Shown: positions 10,708 through 21,102 of the stretch, in pieces
How positions within the stretch are numbered: the first letter of the stretch is position 1
Layout: each line of letters starts with the position of its first letter
Assembly: GCA_030710605.1 (NCBI GenBank)
Contig: CP092865.1
Coordinates: 32,315,359-32,379,358 of the forward strand
Origin: Cordylochernes scorpioides
Taxonomy: Eukaryota; Arthropoda; Arachnida; Pseudoscorpiones; Chernetidae
DNA length: 64,000 nt
Direction: 5' to 3'
Translations under genes and position numbers: made by a program
Notes under the pieces: generated by a model
Seen by the model: the letters and a program-made list of their open reading frames with translations, nothing else
The model's database searches: none
Told to the model about the DNA's origin: nothing

Positions 10708-11290
10708 TATATAATGAATATAAATATATGTGTGATGATATTGAAATCATATTACTGACTTGTAGCAGATAAATTATTATATTTATTGACTTTTGACAGC
10801 TTTTTACTTGTAATTCCATGGAGGTTTTAAATAGGAATCTAAATATTCGGATTTCTAACTCTTTTGAGCTCTTGAACAATCTCTGAAAAAATCATTTCGC
10901 AACTCCCAACAGTTTCTGACTTGACTTCATGCCACACATAATTTGTTCATCCCCGGCCACTACGATCACCCAGAAGTCTGAAAATTTGTACACTTGCCTT
11001 GTTCATTGGACTGAGCGAGTGTTAAAAGTTTCATACTTAAATGTGATCTGAAATTATATTAAAATAAAATTTTAAAATTTTGAAAGGCAATTTGAAAATT
11101 TGTCTGTTCCTGGCCATTCTGACAACCTCAAAGTCCGATAATTTGTCAACTTACATTGTCATCAGGTTCTAACAAATGTACAAAATTTCAGAATTCTACG
11201 TGCTCTAGAAGTATACTAAAACTCGATTACAAGATATGTGGACAGACAGACATGGAAGCAAGTTAAATAAAAGCTTTTAATAAAGCTCAC
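10708..11290 (+). repeat. partial copy of the 1.2-kb repeat
   Basis: Diverged copy of 9034-9790, ending with a GTGGACAGACAGACATGGAA-type block that recurs near 9750 and 33935. Confidence 0.65.
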
Positions 11291-11597
11291 CTCACTCTTT
11301 AAAATAGACTTCCGAACTAGGTACCATTTATTGACCATCACCATGCCATAGCAGCCTCAGGTCGACGACAAAACAGCAACAGCAGCTTTGGAAAACTGAG
11401 AAGTGCGCACCTTCTAGTTTTGATGAGAGAGGCAACCATTTTTTTTATAGATCATTATTCTCCTGGCAAAATTTCCATCATTATTTTGGTCATAGATTTG
11501 GCCTAGTCACTTAGCCAGCTAAACACCTCTTTGGCAGATTGTGAAGATTTCATTTGATCCCTTGTGGATCTCTCTCATGGAATAAAGACCACCCTAG

Positions 11598-11737
11598 ACT
11601 GACAAGGGCACCTTGTAAGTGCAAATTTCAAACTTATTTCTATATGCCTAGACATGAGGTTCATTTACAGTAAAAGGAAGTTGCTAAATACTAACCACAA
11701 TTAACATAGCCTGTACTTAGGATAAGTAAACTCCGCC
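11598..11737 (+). mobile_element. SINE tail fragment
   Basis: Diverged copy of the SINE body (GCACCTTGTAAGTGCAAA, GACATGAGGTTCATTTACAG, TACTTAGGATAAGTAAA). It abuts a minus-strand copy of the 370-bp repeat. Confidence 0.6.
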
Positions 11738-11905
11738 TTTGCCGATCCTAAGCCCGGATGAAAAAGGAGGAGCAGTAACAAGCTCACTAAAATACCTGGG
11801 CTCAGCTGTCCTGGCTGATAGTACCCTGTAAGGGCTCCTAATCCAGGGATACAGAATGAACAGCCTTTGTACTCCATGTTAGGAGCAGCTGCACATGGTG
11901 TCTGT
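11726..11905 (-). repeat. 370-bp repeat, truncated
   Basis: Minus-strand copy of the right half of the repeat (CCGGATGAAAAAGGAGGAGC, GTACTCCATGTTAGGAGC). Confidence 0.75.
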
Positions 11906-11907
11906 TA

Positions 11908-12256
11908 TTATCAATACTGTCGAATTACGGTTTGTTATTTGATAGGCCGGAGGTCGGGACTTCAGAATATGGTCGAATTAAGGTAGAGTGTCGAATTACC
12001 GAGGTTATACTGTATATGGCAGCTAAGTTTCATCTGGATGAAATCCATTATTGTAGAAATATAGGCCAAACAAACAATCATTACATTAATAACTTTTTTT
12101 TTGCTCAATCAAATGGTAACAAGAAGTAAGAAAAGTAAATTTGATTAAATGGAACCTCAGTATAACATCAAAATGGTTATTACATCTTAGTCCTAAATGT
12201 TCTAACTGGTTATAACATCATAAAATCTGGGTCTTGAGTGATGTTGCTATAATGAG
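11908..12256. mobile_element. two decayed pogo/Tigger-like MITE remnants
   Basis: The segment to 12013 has repeated GTCGAATTA blocks and ends GAGGTTATACTG|TA. The segment from about 12142 to 12256 pairs AACCTCAGTATAACATC with GATGTTGCTATAATGAGGT. Both resemble pogo-type terminal regions and have no coding capacity. Confidence 0.5.
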
Positions 12257-12271
12257 GTAAGTAAATTCTAT

Positions 12272-12605
12272 TACGATGCACTAGCGCGCCATCTATTATC
12301 AAATTACAAAACTATTTTAGACACGTAATATTCTTTTTAAAATAAAATAATTTCTACTGCCCTTACTGCAATGGAAAAATTATAGGGAGGGCCTGGCTCA
12401 TCAGTGGTGAACCCTCCCAGCGGTTTCGCCAAGTTCCAAAAATGCAATATAACAGCGGTATGATAGATTAAACTGGCGAAACCGCTGGGAGGGTTCACCA
12501 CTGATGAGCCAGGCCCTCCCTATAATTTTTCCATTGCAGTAAGGGCAGTAGAAATTGTTTTATTTTAAAATAATATTACGCGTCTAAAATGGTTTTGTAA
12601 TTTGA
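12272..12605. mobile_element. foldback with permuted hammerhead-like core and 14-bp flanking repeats
   Basis: A palindromic element of about 334 bp is flanked on both sides by the 14-bp direct repeat TAAGTAAATTCTAT (12258-12271 and 12606-12619), a retrotransposition-like target duplication. Each arm contains CTGGC-GAAAC and CTGATGA-GCCAG. In the right arm on the plus strand these are at 12473-12482 and 12501-12512. Related single-arm copies lie at 4520, 26030 and 59320. Confidence 0.65.
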
Positions 12606-12724
12606 TAAGTAAATTCTATCAGAGGTCTCAGCATACTAATCTATATGAATTGTTTATATTTTTTCTCACTATGTACTCTACTTTGAGTGTATATGATTGA
12701 AGATGATGACTTAAATACTATGGA

Positions 12725-12817
12725 CATATTCAGTACTTTTGTCTGAAGATGGTAACAACGCTGTTACCGAAACGTCACACACTATTTATTTATTTGGATT
12801 TGGTCTTATTACCTTGT
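12725..12817 (+). mobile_element. single-arm PLE-type terminal segment with hammerhead-like motif
   Basis: It reads CTGAAGA (12743-12749), T, GGTAAC (12751-12756), a 6-nt loop, GTTACC (12763-12768), GAAAC, GTC. The stem is perfectly paired. It ends with TTTGGTCTTATTACCTTGT like its relatives, and only one arm is present. Confidence 0.6.
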
Positions 12818-13000
12818 GTTTACTACGGACATAGTATGCTAAGAGACTGGATTCTAAAGGGCAGGGATAGAGGGAGACAACCAGAGATAGACCACAATAA
12901 AAATAATTGTTGGACTAACCAAAGAAGATAGGTTGTGTCATTGATGGAGAAAGATTGGTATGAAGACATGAGGAGACCAACAGACATTCTCGATAGATCT
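12818..13000 (+). pseudogene. RTE-like LINE C-terminal fragment
   Basis: The frame reads YYGHSMLRDWILKGRDRGRQ, then EIDHNKNNCWTNQRR, then a stop and a continuation ending DILDR. This resembles the post-RT tail of RTE-type LINEs (GH..R, GRGRP, W..D..., final DR). It joins directly to the PLE-type segment. Confidence 0.4.
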
Positions 13001-13352
13001 TCTTCTTCTTTCTTATCTCCACTCAATCATACTAAGGTATCAAGCTTGTAGAGATGATAACCATGACTGGGTGAAGTAGAATGCGTCTGCCTTTGTCATT
13101 AAGACTGGGAACACTACTCAGTGGCAGGCCGACTTAGCTCCAAAATAAATGGCCGCCTCTGACATGAGGAACAGACGCCATGTACAGCCGCTCCTAACAT
13201 GGAGGACAAACGCTGCTCATCCTGTATCCCTGGATCAGGAGCCCTTACAGGGTACTATCAGCTGGGCCAGCTGAACCCAGGTTTTTTAGCGAGCTTGTTA
13301 CTGCTCCCCTTCCTCCTTTTTCATCCGGGCTTGGGACCGGCAGAGGCAGAGT
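12998..13352 (+). repeat. 370-bp repeat, copy
   Basis: Near-complete plus-strand copy, forming a widely spaced inverted pair with 13803-14110. Confidence 0.78.
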
Positions 13353-13802
13353 TTTCTCCATAGATGATAATTGTCAGTCTTTCTGAGCTATTCCAAAGTT
13401 CTCTCACATCTCTCTTAGCAGTTTATTATATTCAAACACTTAGTCCAAGAACTGTCCTGAGACATAGGATTGCTTGGACTGACCCTCCTACATCTATGGC
13501 CAGCCTCCTCCAGCATGGAATCTGATTGGCAATCCATTCAGGCCACAATTAGGACTGATTGTTACAAGTTTGTACAACTCAGCCTGGGTGCACTCCAGGA
13601 ACCTGGGTTATCTTTCTCTCTGAATGTTTACTCTGGGCAGCATTGAGCTCTCAGTGAAGACAACATCATGGCTAGGTAGTAGTTGCTAAAATTTCCCATG
13701 AATAATACTTCCTGAATAACTAATTCACCCAGGGGGTTCTTCAGCCTGCAATATTGCAGCATCATGCAAGTCTCTGGAAACATTCACAGCATTTATTGTA
13801 GG
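13353..13802. other. spacer between inverted 370-bp repeats
   Basis: No coding frame or RNA gene recognised. Confidence 0.4.
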
Positions 13803-14110
13803 ATCAAACTCCGCCCAAAGTCCCAAGCCCGGATGAAAAAGGAGGAGGGGGAGCAGTAACAAGCTCACTAAAAAACCTGGGCTCAGCTGGCCCGGCTGAT
13901 AGTACCATGTAAGGGCTCCTAATCCAGGAATACAGGATGAGCAGCGTTTGTACTCCATGTTAGGAGCGGCTGCACATGGCGTCTGTTCCTCATGTCAGAG
14001 GCGGCCATTTATTTTGGATCTAAGTCGGCCTGCCACTGAGTAGTGCTCCCAGTCTTAATGACAAAGGCAGACGCATTCTACTTCACCCAGTGTGGAGATA
14101 AGAAAGAAGA
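13803..14110 (-). repeat. 370-bp repeat, copy
   Basis: Minus-strand copy. The open frame at 13725-13958 (-) lies inside it and is not conserved in other copies. Confidence 0.78.
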
Positions 14111-14333
14111 AGATTGTAGGATCGGATGGCCTAAAATATAATAATACACTTGAACCCACTATAACAACAGCACTTGTTGGATGAAATGGTGCTGTGAACT
14201 CTAGTTCCAATACGTTCCTGTATGTGTCTGCTTTTTGTATATAGAGGTAATAGAGGTTTATTACATGTGCTATAATAGAATGGAAGAAAGAGGAAACAGA
14301 TATGCCTTTAATTATATTTAAAAAAATAAAACA

Positions 14334-14508
14334 AGGTAATAAGACCAAATCCAAATAAATAGTGTGTGACGTTTCGGTAACAGCGTTGTTACCATCTTCA
14401 GACAAAAGTACTGAATGGTTCAGTACTTTTGTCGGAAGATGGTAACAACGCTGTTACCGAAACGTCACACACTATTTATTTATTTGGATTTGGTCTTATT
14501 ACCTTGTT
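14334..14508. mobile_element. compact PLE-type palindrome with hammerhead-like motif in both arms
   Basis: Arms run from CAAGGTAATAAGACC to GGTCTTATTACCTTG with a tiny centre near 14416. The left arm on the minus strand has an intact CTGAAGA-T-GGTAAC...GTTACC-GAAAC-GTC. The right arm has CGGAAGA. It is followed by TATAATCCAAATTGTGCC, as in the sister copies. Confidence 0.65.
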
Positions 14509-14626
14509 TTATAATCTATAATCCAAATTGTGCCATATCAATAAAAAAAAAAATAAAAAAAAAACTTGTTGTTAACACCATGGTTGAAACAATTGGGACT
14601 TGGGACCCTAGAATTACAATGTTGTA

Positions 14627-15061
14627 GCCAAGTTTCTGTTATAAAGAGGTACCACCATGTGTGTTCTTGTCATATTTGACTGCACACAGACTTATCTGAC
14701 ACTGTACCCAAGCAGACAGAAGTTCTACAGCCCCCTCCCTTTGTTTACAGGAAATATACAACAGTGAGGCTACTCACACAAATCCATTGGAAAAATTAAA
14801 TTGCACCTAACCTACTATATTTTCAGCAATACTAAGATAGTTTCACAACTGTTTCTGCAGATTAAAATCTACTACTACTTTCCTCTCAATAGGTTTCAGA
14901 TCTTTTCCAAATTTATTATGATTGGAGTGTTCATCTAAGTGGAAACCTATTTTTTTCATTTCACGTTTGCTATAAGTCTGTAGAAAATATTTATCAATTC
15001 AAATTAAATAATATGTATATTGGTCATTGTAATTGATGCCAATTATTTTTCTTTTTTCATA
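14627..15061. other. spacer
   Basis: AT-rich, no feature recognised. Confidence 0.4.
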
Positions 15062-15063
15062 TA

Positions 15064-16391
15064 CAAGGTATGTCCCATAAGTTCCCGGACTGGGTCCATA
15101 AAAAAAAAAAGATAAAATATATATTTTTTAATTTATTAAAACTTTTCAAAGTAATCCCCCCTTGCTTCAACGCACCAGCGCCATCGTTTCTCCCAATTGT
15201 CGAAACAGTTTTTATAGGCCTCTTTTGGAATGCTCTTCAATGCTAACGGCGATTTTTCTATTATGTCATCCCTGGTGTCAAAATGTCTTCCTTTTAGAAC
15301 TTCTTTAAGTTTTGGGAACAGGAAAAAGTCATTTGGTGCGATATCAGGGGAATAGGGTGGTTGAGGTAGGATTTGTGTCCCGTTTTTCGCCAAAAAACTC
15401 GTCACCAAGTGCACTGTGTGAGGGCGGGCATTGTCATTGTGTAGGATCCAGTCACCATAAGTCCATTTTTCTGGCCTTTTTTTTTTTTGAATCGCTTCCC
15501 TTAGATGGCGAAGAATGCCCAAATACATTTCCTTGATAACTGTTTGGCCTGCAGGAAGATACTCGTGATGAACAATGCCCTTGTTATCCAAAAAAGCGAC
15601 CAGCAACACCTTGTTTCTGGATTTCAATATCCTGGATTTTTTTTGTTCTAGGCTCACCCTGACCTCTCCACTCGGCAGATTGACGCTTGGTTTCAGGGTC
15701 ATAGCCATAGACCCATGTCTCGTCGCCTGTGATTATCTTGTCTTTCCATTCCGGATCTGTTCTTATCATTTCCAACATGTCCTCACAGGTTGCAAGCCGA
15801 CACAGTTTTTGCTCATTAGTGAGGAATCTTGGGATGAATTTTGCAGGAGTCTTTTTGAGCTTCAAATCTTATGTTACGATCCTTCCAATCGTTGTTTTAG
15901 AGATGCCTGTTCCTTTCTCTAGCTCCAGCAAAGTGGTTCGAGGATTTTCTTTTATCAAATCGGTGATTTTTTGCACATTTTCTCAGTCCTTTGAAATTTT
16001 GGGCGTCCTTGACAAGATCATCTTCAATGGAAATTCTGCCAGCTTTAAATCTAGAATGCCATTCAAAAAAAGTTGTTCTCTTTGGGGCGTCTTTGAGGAA
16101 TGCTTTATTAAGCATTTCAAAAGTTTTAGTTGCTGATATTTGAAGTTTCACACAAAATTATATGCAAATCCTCTGCTTCAATTTTTGTTCCATCGTAAAA
16201 TCGCCGCAGCGCTAGGTGTAACCTTTAAATAAATTAGAATGACCTTGGCGCGCGCGCACGCACCGCCTCGATATTGGTATCACCGTGTTGCCAGATATTT
16301 TTTCTATAATAAAAAGTCAAATTTTATTTACATTTTTAATTAATTTATTTTTTTTATGGACCCAGTCCGGAAACTTATGGGAAATACCTTG
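15064..16391 (-). mobile_element. mariner transposon, full length, inactive
   Basis: The ends are inverted: CAAGGTATGTCCCATAAG at the left, and CTTATGGGAAATACCTTG at the right. Both are flanked by TA at 15062-15063 and 16392-16393. The 1,328-bp length is normal for mariner. The transposase reads right to left and is frameshifted. Confidence 0.9.
15136..16151 (-). pseudogene. mariner transposase, frameshifted
   Basis: Three consecutive minus-strand frames together cover a typical mariner transposase. The first (16151-15897) holds the N-terminal DNA-binding region, with KTFEMLNKAF and FFEWHSRFKAGR. The second (15865-15584) holds FLTNEQK and the first catalytic Asp in ITGDETWVYGYD. The third (15708-15136) holds the second Asp in ILHNDNARPH and the third in SPDIAPNDFF, with 34 residues between them (D34D). 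The frame changes between frames one and two, and again near the T-run at about 15640. The element is therefore a dead copy, although its catalytic residues survive. Nearby open frames on the opposite strand are shadows. Confidence 0.88.
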
Positions 16392-16669
16392 TATTATGAA
16401 AAAAAAAAAAGTAAAATCAGTTGATATAATTCAATCATATAAAATTTATTTTTTTGTTATATTTTGTTATGTTTAGAATTTTACGGTGTTTAAATATTTT
16501 ATAATTATTTTGCAGCATATATATATATTTCTAAGTTTTGAGAAAAATACAGGTAACCAGTTCTCATAGAGAGCAGAACGTCAACTACTCGTGCCACGTT
16601 TACAAATTGACCTAAGGTTAATATTTATTTTGTCAAGTCCAGTTTTCACCATATCTGTGTCGTATTTTA

Positions 16670-16871
16670 ATGTATTGATGTGTATCATGTGATATATAGG
16701 TTTTTAACTTTTAATTAGACAATTTTAATTTATATTCAGACATTTTTCATTTTAATTTAGACACATGGACTTTTTATAGAAAAGTTGTCTAAATTGAAAT
16801 GAAAAATACCTGAATATAAATTAAAATTGTCTAATTAAAACTTAAAAACCTATACATGTATCAATGTATTG
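16670..16871. repeat. AT-rich foldback
   Basis: Arms at about 16670-16763 and 16785-16871 share TTAGACAATTTTAATTTATA. The loop is short. No coding content or hammerhead-like core. Confidence 0.7.
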
Positions 16872-16991
16872 TTTTTTTTTTTACGCGCGAGTGACCGTTT
16901 CGCATATAAGGGAAATATCCAAGTTGCTTTTATGAATTTTCGAATTTAGATACAAACCGCCGATCTTTTATTAACATATAAATTATAGGGT

Positions 16992-17023
16992 AAAAAAAAA
17001 AAAAAAAGGGGGGGGGGGGGGGG
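16992..17023. repeat. A16-G16 homopolymer pair
   Basis: Sixteen A residues are directly followed by sixteen G residues. The G-run could form a quadruplex, or its length could be an assembly error. Confidence 0.8.
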
Positions 17024-18714
17024 AGGCTCCAGGAGCTTATCCAAAATCTTTTAATTTCTCTCTTGAGGTAGGCAACCCTTGAGGATTCCTGGAACGTACA
17101 AAGTCATCCTTTAATATATATATATCTACCAAACCATAAGTCAATATTGTCTTAACTAACTAGTGTATCATTATTCATAAGGCAGAGCATTAGCAAATTG
17201 AATTGAGTTTGATTAATAATAAAATCGAAATTTCGTGAACAATAGAAAAAAAAATAACTATCTCAATTAAAATTTTAAAATGTTAGATACAAATGTTTTT
17301 TAATTCTAAAATATTTAAAAATTAAAAGTTTTTAATTCGATATTTTTACATAAAATACTCTGTTTCTAAATTTTGAATGTTTTTATTTAATGTTTATTTT
17401 AAATTGTGTTTTGCTTTGAATATTTAAAAAAATATATAATTTAAACTATCTGACACTTTAAAGAATTATAAGGTAAGTTGTGGTATCTAAGATATTTAAG
17501 TATATATAAAATATTATAATCACCATCGAAAGAGTGTTGCAGAAGTAAGCAGGAAGCATATTTTTACCGAATTTCGGCATAACCAACCTCTCAACGCACA
17601 TTTTCTCTATCTGCAAAATTCGTTTAAAGAGAGAAAGTTAGTTCGTTTGGATGGACCTACAGTTTATATATATCTTCAGAAACTTATAAAGTTATCGAAA
17701 GTAAAGGCCCTCGCCGACCGGTAAAGTCAAAAACACACCACATAAAAAGTATAAACATAAAGAAAATTCTAAAATACATTTTTGCCCATTTTAACGTTCA
17801 AAAATGTATTAGCTATGATTGGGATGAAACTGATTTTGGGATGCGCGAACTAGATTTTTTTGTCTTTCTTCACCCAGTACAGAAATAACAACAACAAAAA
17901 AAAATATTTTATTTAACTGTAGCTTGTTGAAATTTATTCAAATGTAGTAAAATTAAAAGAGAGGAATGAGGTTGTATAATTTTTTTCAGCCGAAAAACTA
18001 CAGGTCAATTTGTGTTAAGAGCCTGTTTTAGAAATAGCAAAAAGTAATTTGAAACATATATTAGTGGATGGTAGAAATGTAAGAAAAATGTTTACAATTC
18101 TGGCTATGCAATTTTGTGGGGAAGTCCAAGGATTGTGATGCCACGACCAATGAGGATCCAGCTTTCATATTCGGCCAAGAATCTCCTAATCTCCCTATTT
18201 CTGCCCAGTCATTCTGTGAATTTTCATTTATTTTTACTACTAGTGACTGCTCTGTGAATTCTTTTGAATTTCAAGTGACTTCCATATTCATGACAAATTC
18301 TAAGATAAAGATAACCTCAAACCTGTTGTTGTAGACACACACATATATATATAAAAATCCAATTCACCCTCAGAGCTGCCTAAAGAAGAATAAAAACCAC
18401 AAATTTGTAGGTAGACGATGGTTGAATGGAATCCAAATGATATCAACTTTATATAGTCTTTCTAATGCAACAGAGAGTGGTATACTATTATTTCCTTGAA
18501 ACAGTGGGTCACTGAAACAATGGAATAAATGGCAAAATTTGTTGACTTCACCTCCATTCAAACTATAAAGAAGAATGGTTTTCCAGACTTAAGTTTGGTC
18601 ATCTACGGACAATGACTTTCCAGAATGGTTGCAGGGTTTCCCCACTATGTACTAAGTGCAATTCTCAACCTGCAATCCCAAAACACATTATTGACTGTAT
18701 TTATGTGCTCTACT
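17024..18714. other. long AT-rich stretch without recognised features
   Basis: Short open frames only (for example 18116-18334 plus and 18370-18561 minus), none recognisable. It may be intergenic DNA or very old repeats. Confidence 0.4.
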
Positions 18715-18783
18715 TATCCCCGACAGACACCATCAAAAGTCTCAAGCTTGTAATATGATTGAGTGGAGATAAGAAAGAAGAAG
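18715..18783 (-). repeat. fragment of the 370-bp repeat
   Basis: Carries the ATTGAGTGGAGATAAGAAAG end in minus orientation. Confidence 0.6.
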
Positions 18784-18951
18784 AATGGTGAAACAAATGG
18801 TACAATTAGATTCTAGACAAGAATCCAAAGAAAGCCAAAAGGCTTTCATTCTTAAAACCTCTTGAGGAATGCCAAGCACTGATAATTGAAAGTTACTCTG
18901 CCATTTGTATTTCCTCTGTTAGAAAGACATTTATTCACAATATTTGCACTG

Positions 18952-19200
18952 TCCACGACCCGGGAGTCAATCCTGCATTAGGCACTTTTTTCTTAAGAAA
19001 AAAAAATGCTTCACTGTTTCCCAAATCTTGAAAAAGTCCAAACCCACCAGTGAGTGTAAGTAACCAAACAGAGCTCTGGTACTCAAGTGCAAAAGTCAAA
19101 CTGCATTCCACAACTGTATACGTGTGGTGCACTTACAGTAAAAGCAATCGCTATCCCACCACAATTATCTTGGCCTTATACCACATGTACTAGAGGTAAT
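18952..19200 (+). mobile_element. tRNA-Ser-like SINE, 5'-truncated
   Basis: Starts within the T-arm of the tRNA-like head (CACGACCCGGGAGTCAATCC) and continues through the full body to GTACTAGAGGTAAT. Confidence 0.75.
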
Positions 19201-19284
19201 TTTAAAATTTGAACCTCTTTTTACTATTGAAATAATGGGATATTCTCAGAACCCTTCCTTTTCAAGGCCAGTATTTCAAAAGTA

Positions 19285-19593
19285 TTGTGGGATCTTCCTA
19301 AAGAATGGAATTCTCATGAACAATTTTGGGAAAATACTCAATGGGTAGAGTACTGGCCACCCAGTCCAACTGATGGTTTGTTTGAAACACATAGATGTTT
19401 ACTAGAAAACTGGCTCATTGTGCATGCAATGGAGAAACTTGAGAATGGAATTTCAAAGTTCAGTTGCCACTCAACACTCTTTCAAAACAAAAACCCTATA
19501 ATGCAAAAACTGTATAACGCAAGCATGCACAGTTTGGATTATAGAAACAAATCCAAAGAGAAACAAAGACTAAATAGTAAAACCTTCTGGTAA
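19285..19593 (+). CDS. unrecognised open frame, low coding support
   Basis: A 102-residue open frame (starting MWDLPKEWNSHEQFWEN) has no domain I recognise. Its last third enters a decayed PLE-type segment. It may be chance or a repeat-derived frame. Confidence 0.15.
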   Translation: MWDLPKEWNSHEQFWENTQWVEYWPPSPTDGLFETHRCLLENWLIVHAMEKLENGISKFSCHSTLFQNKNPIMQKLYNASMHSLDYRNKSKEKQRLNSKTFW

Positions 19594-19625
19594 CAGCATC
19601 ATTATCATCTTCAGAATAAAATACT
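19530..19625 (-). mobile_element. decayed PLE-type segment
   Basis: Keeps the order GTTTGGATTATA, AAATCCAAA, GGTAACAGC and ATCTTCAGA seen in intact minus-strand copies. Confidence 0.45.
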
Positions 19626-19739
19626 TCACTCTCTAGTTAGACTGAGTTTAGGTCTGAAGTACAACCAGATACTATAAGAGAAAAAACATTTTTTATCTTC
19701 AACTTTTCAAAGTATCTTCTCCAAGACATTTCAATATGC

Positions 19740-20170
19740 ATTCTCTGGAACCTTATTTATTGAAACACTCTCCCCACAAAACTTATCACCCACTCTGATC
19801 TTTCACATTGGGAAAGAGAAACAAGTCACATGGGTTCAAATCAGGTGAATAAGCTGGCTGTGAAATTATTCCTTGCCCTTTTCTCTTAAAAAAATAGTAT
19901 CATTTTGTCCAAGGTCATCATGCTAATCAAGACATCTGACTGCATGCTATTCATACCATTTTTATAAAGCATTTGAAACATGGGCAGTTAGGTACCATTT
20001 AGAATTTATATATATATTTTTTTGGTCACCATTTGTTTACCAGACCTACGACAAACTTTGGTGGATTAATGTTTATTTTCAAATCACCAAACAAATGAAT
20101 AACACTTTGTTTCTGAATATAATTAAATATATTCTCAAGTTTCTCTCTCACCAGATCCAGAGATTTTCTC
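19740..20170 (-). pseudogene. mariner transposase relic
   Basis: On the minus strand, a CD-LFLFPN block sits where mariner has D-FLF after its third catalytic Asp. No open frame of useful length remains. Confidence 0.35.
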
Positions 20171-20174
20171 AATA

Positions 20175-20327
20175 CAGTAGAACCTCTCTGTAAAGGACAC
20201 TTAGTTGCAGAGCCAAAGTGTCCTTTAGGTGTCCTCTTACCGGAGAATTTCTAAATAGTAAAAATGGCATTTTTGGCAATGAAAACTGCCCTTTATAGAG
20301 AGGTGTCCTCTCATGGAGGTTCTACTG
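20175..20327. mobile_element. pogo-like MITE family A, complete
   Basis: TA|CAGTAGAACCTCTCTG to GGAGGTTCTACTG|TA. Its interior is in reverse order relative to the 8871 copy, so it lies in the opposite orientation. Confidence 0.87.
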
Positions 20328-20623
20328 TACTTCCTTCTGTCAGTTTTGAGTTTTATTTTATCCCTCTTGAATGTTATCTAATAGGTAATACCTATAGAAA
20401 AAAAGTTTCCTGTAGGTAGTAAAACACAATCCACATCATATTTTCCCACACTTTTTCAATCAGAAGGTCTTGTTAAATGTTACTATTTCAGGCACTCTTA
20501 CACAAGGCACAACATTTATTACTTGGAAGATCTCACTGTGAAAATTGGTTCTAATCCTCACTGATCCCCCAGACTAACAAAGTTTTATTTTAAATATGAA
20601 TTTTTGCAAGAGATTAACAAAGA

Positions 20624-20792
20624 TATAAGAAAGAAAAACATTTAAGCACGCGAGTTTCTTTCAAACATAAAACACACTTCTGATGTCCTTACTATGGTGA
20701 ATAATATATTGGAAGGGCAGTAAGGACATTAGAAGTGTGTTTTTATGTTTAAAAGAAACTTGCGTGCTTAAATGTTTTTCTTTCTTATATAT
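20624..20792. repeat. foldback
   Basis: Arms at 20624-20693 and 20720-20792 share TTTAAGCACGC and ACACACTTCT. The loop is about 26 bp. No hammerhead-like core was found. Confidence 0.75.
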
Positions 20793-20805
20793 AGGTGGGG
20801 TGTTA

Positions 20806-20985
20806 TTGCCCTTGTTCCAAAATTACTTTATTAGGTACTGCTCAAAAAGATCAACCTAGTTTATGATAATTGCAACAATGATAATATGTGAAAGTTATTA
20901 AACAAAATGTTAACGCAGGATTCAATCCCGGTTCTTGACTGTCGGGAATCGAAGGTGTTACCAACTCATCCACCGACTCGTTATT
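20806..20985 (-). mobile_element. second SINE-like family with tRNA-like head
   Basis: Closely matches 34137-34320. On the minus strand the head reads GAGTCGGTGGATGAGTTGG, then TTCGATTCCCGACAGTC, then ACCGGGATTGAATCC, like a decayed tRNA. The body ends near TTTGGAACAAG. It lies just upstream of the U1A-family gene. Confidence 0.6.
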
Positions 20986-21102
20986 TCCCTATAATAAAGA
21001 TATGTTTAGTCACTTGTACTCACGTTGGGCCCTTGAAACAGGAAAAAAGTGGTCAATGTGTATCACTCCAACAAGTAACAGGACGTTGTTGTGTGCAGCA
21101 AG

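Noticed and set aside
15312-16136. Plus-strand open frames across the mariner
   Set aside because: They are antisense shadows of the minus-strand transposase.
16992-17023. Functional G-quadruplex
   Set aside because: A16-G16 and similar runs (26491, 37128, 60012) are more simply slippage or assembly artefacts; no surrounding signal supports function.
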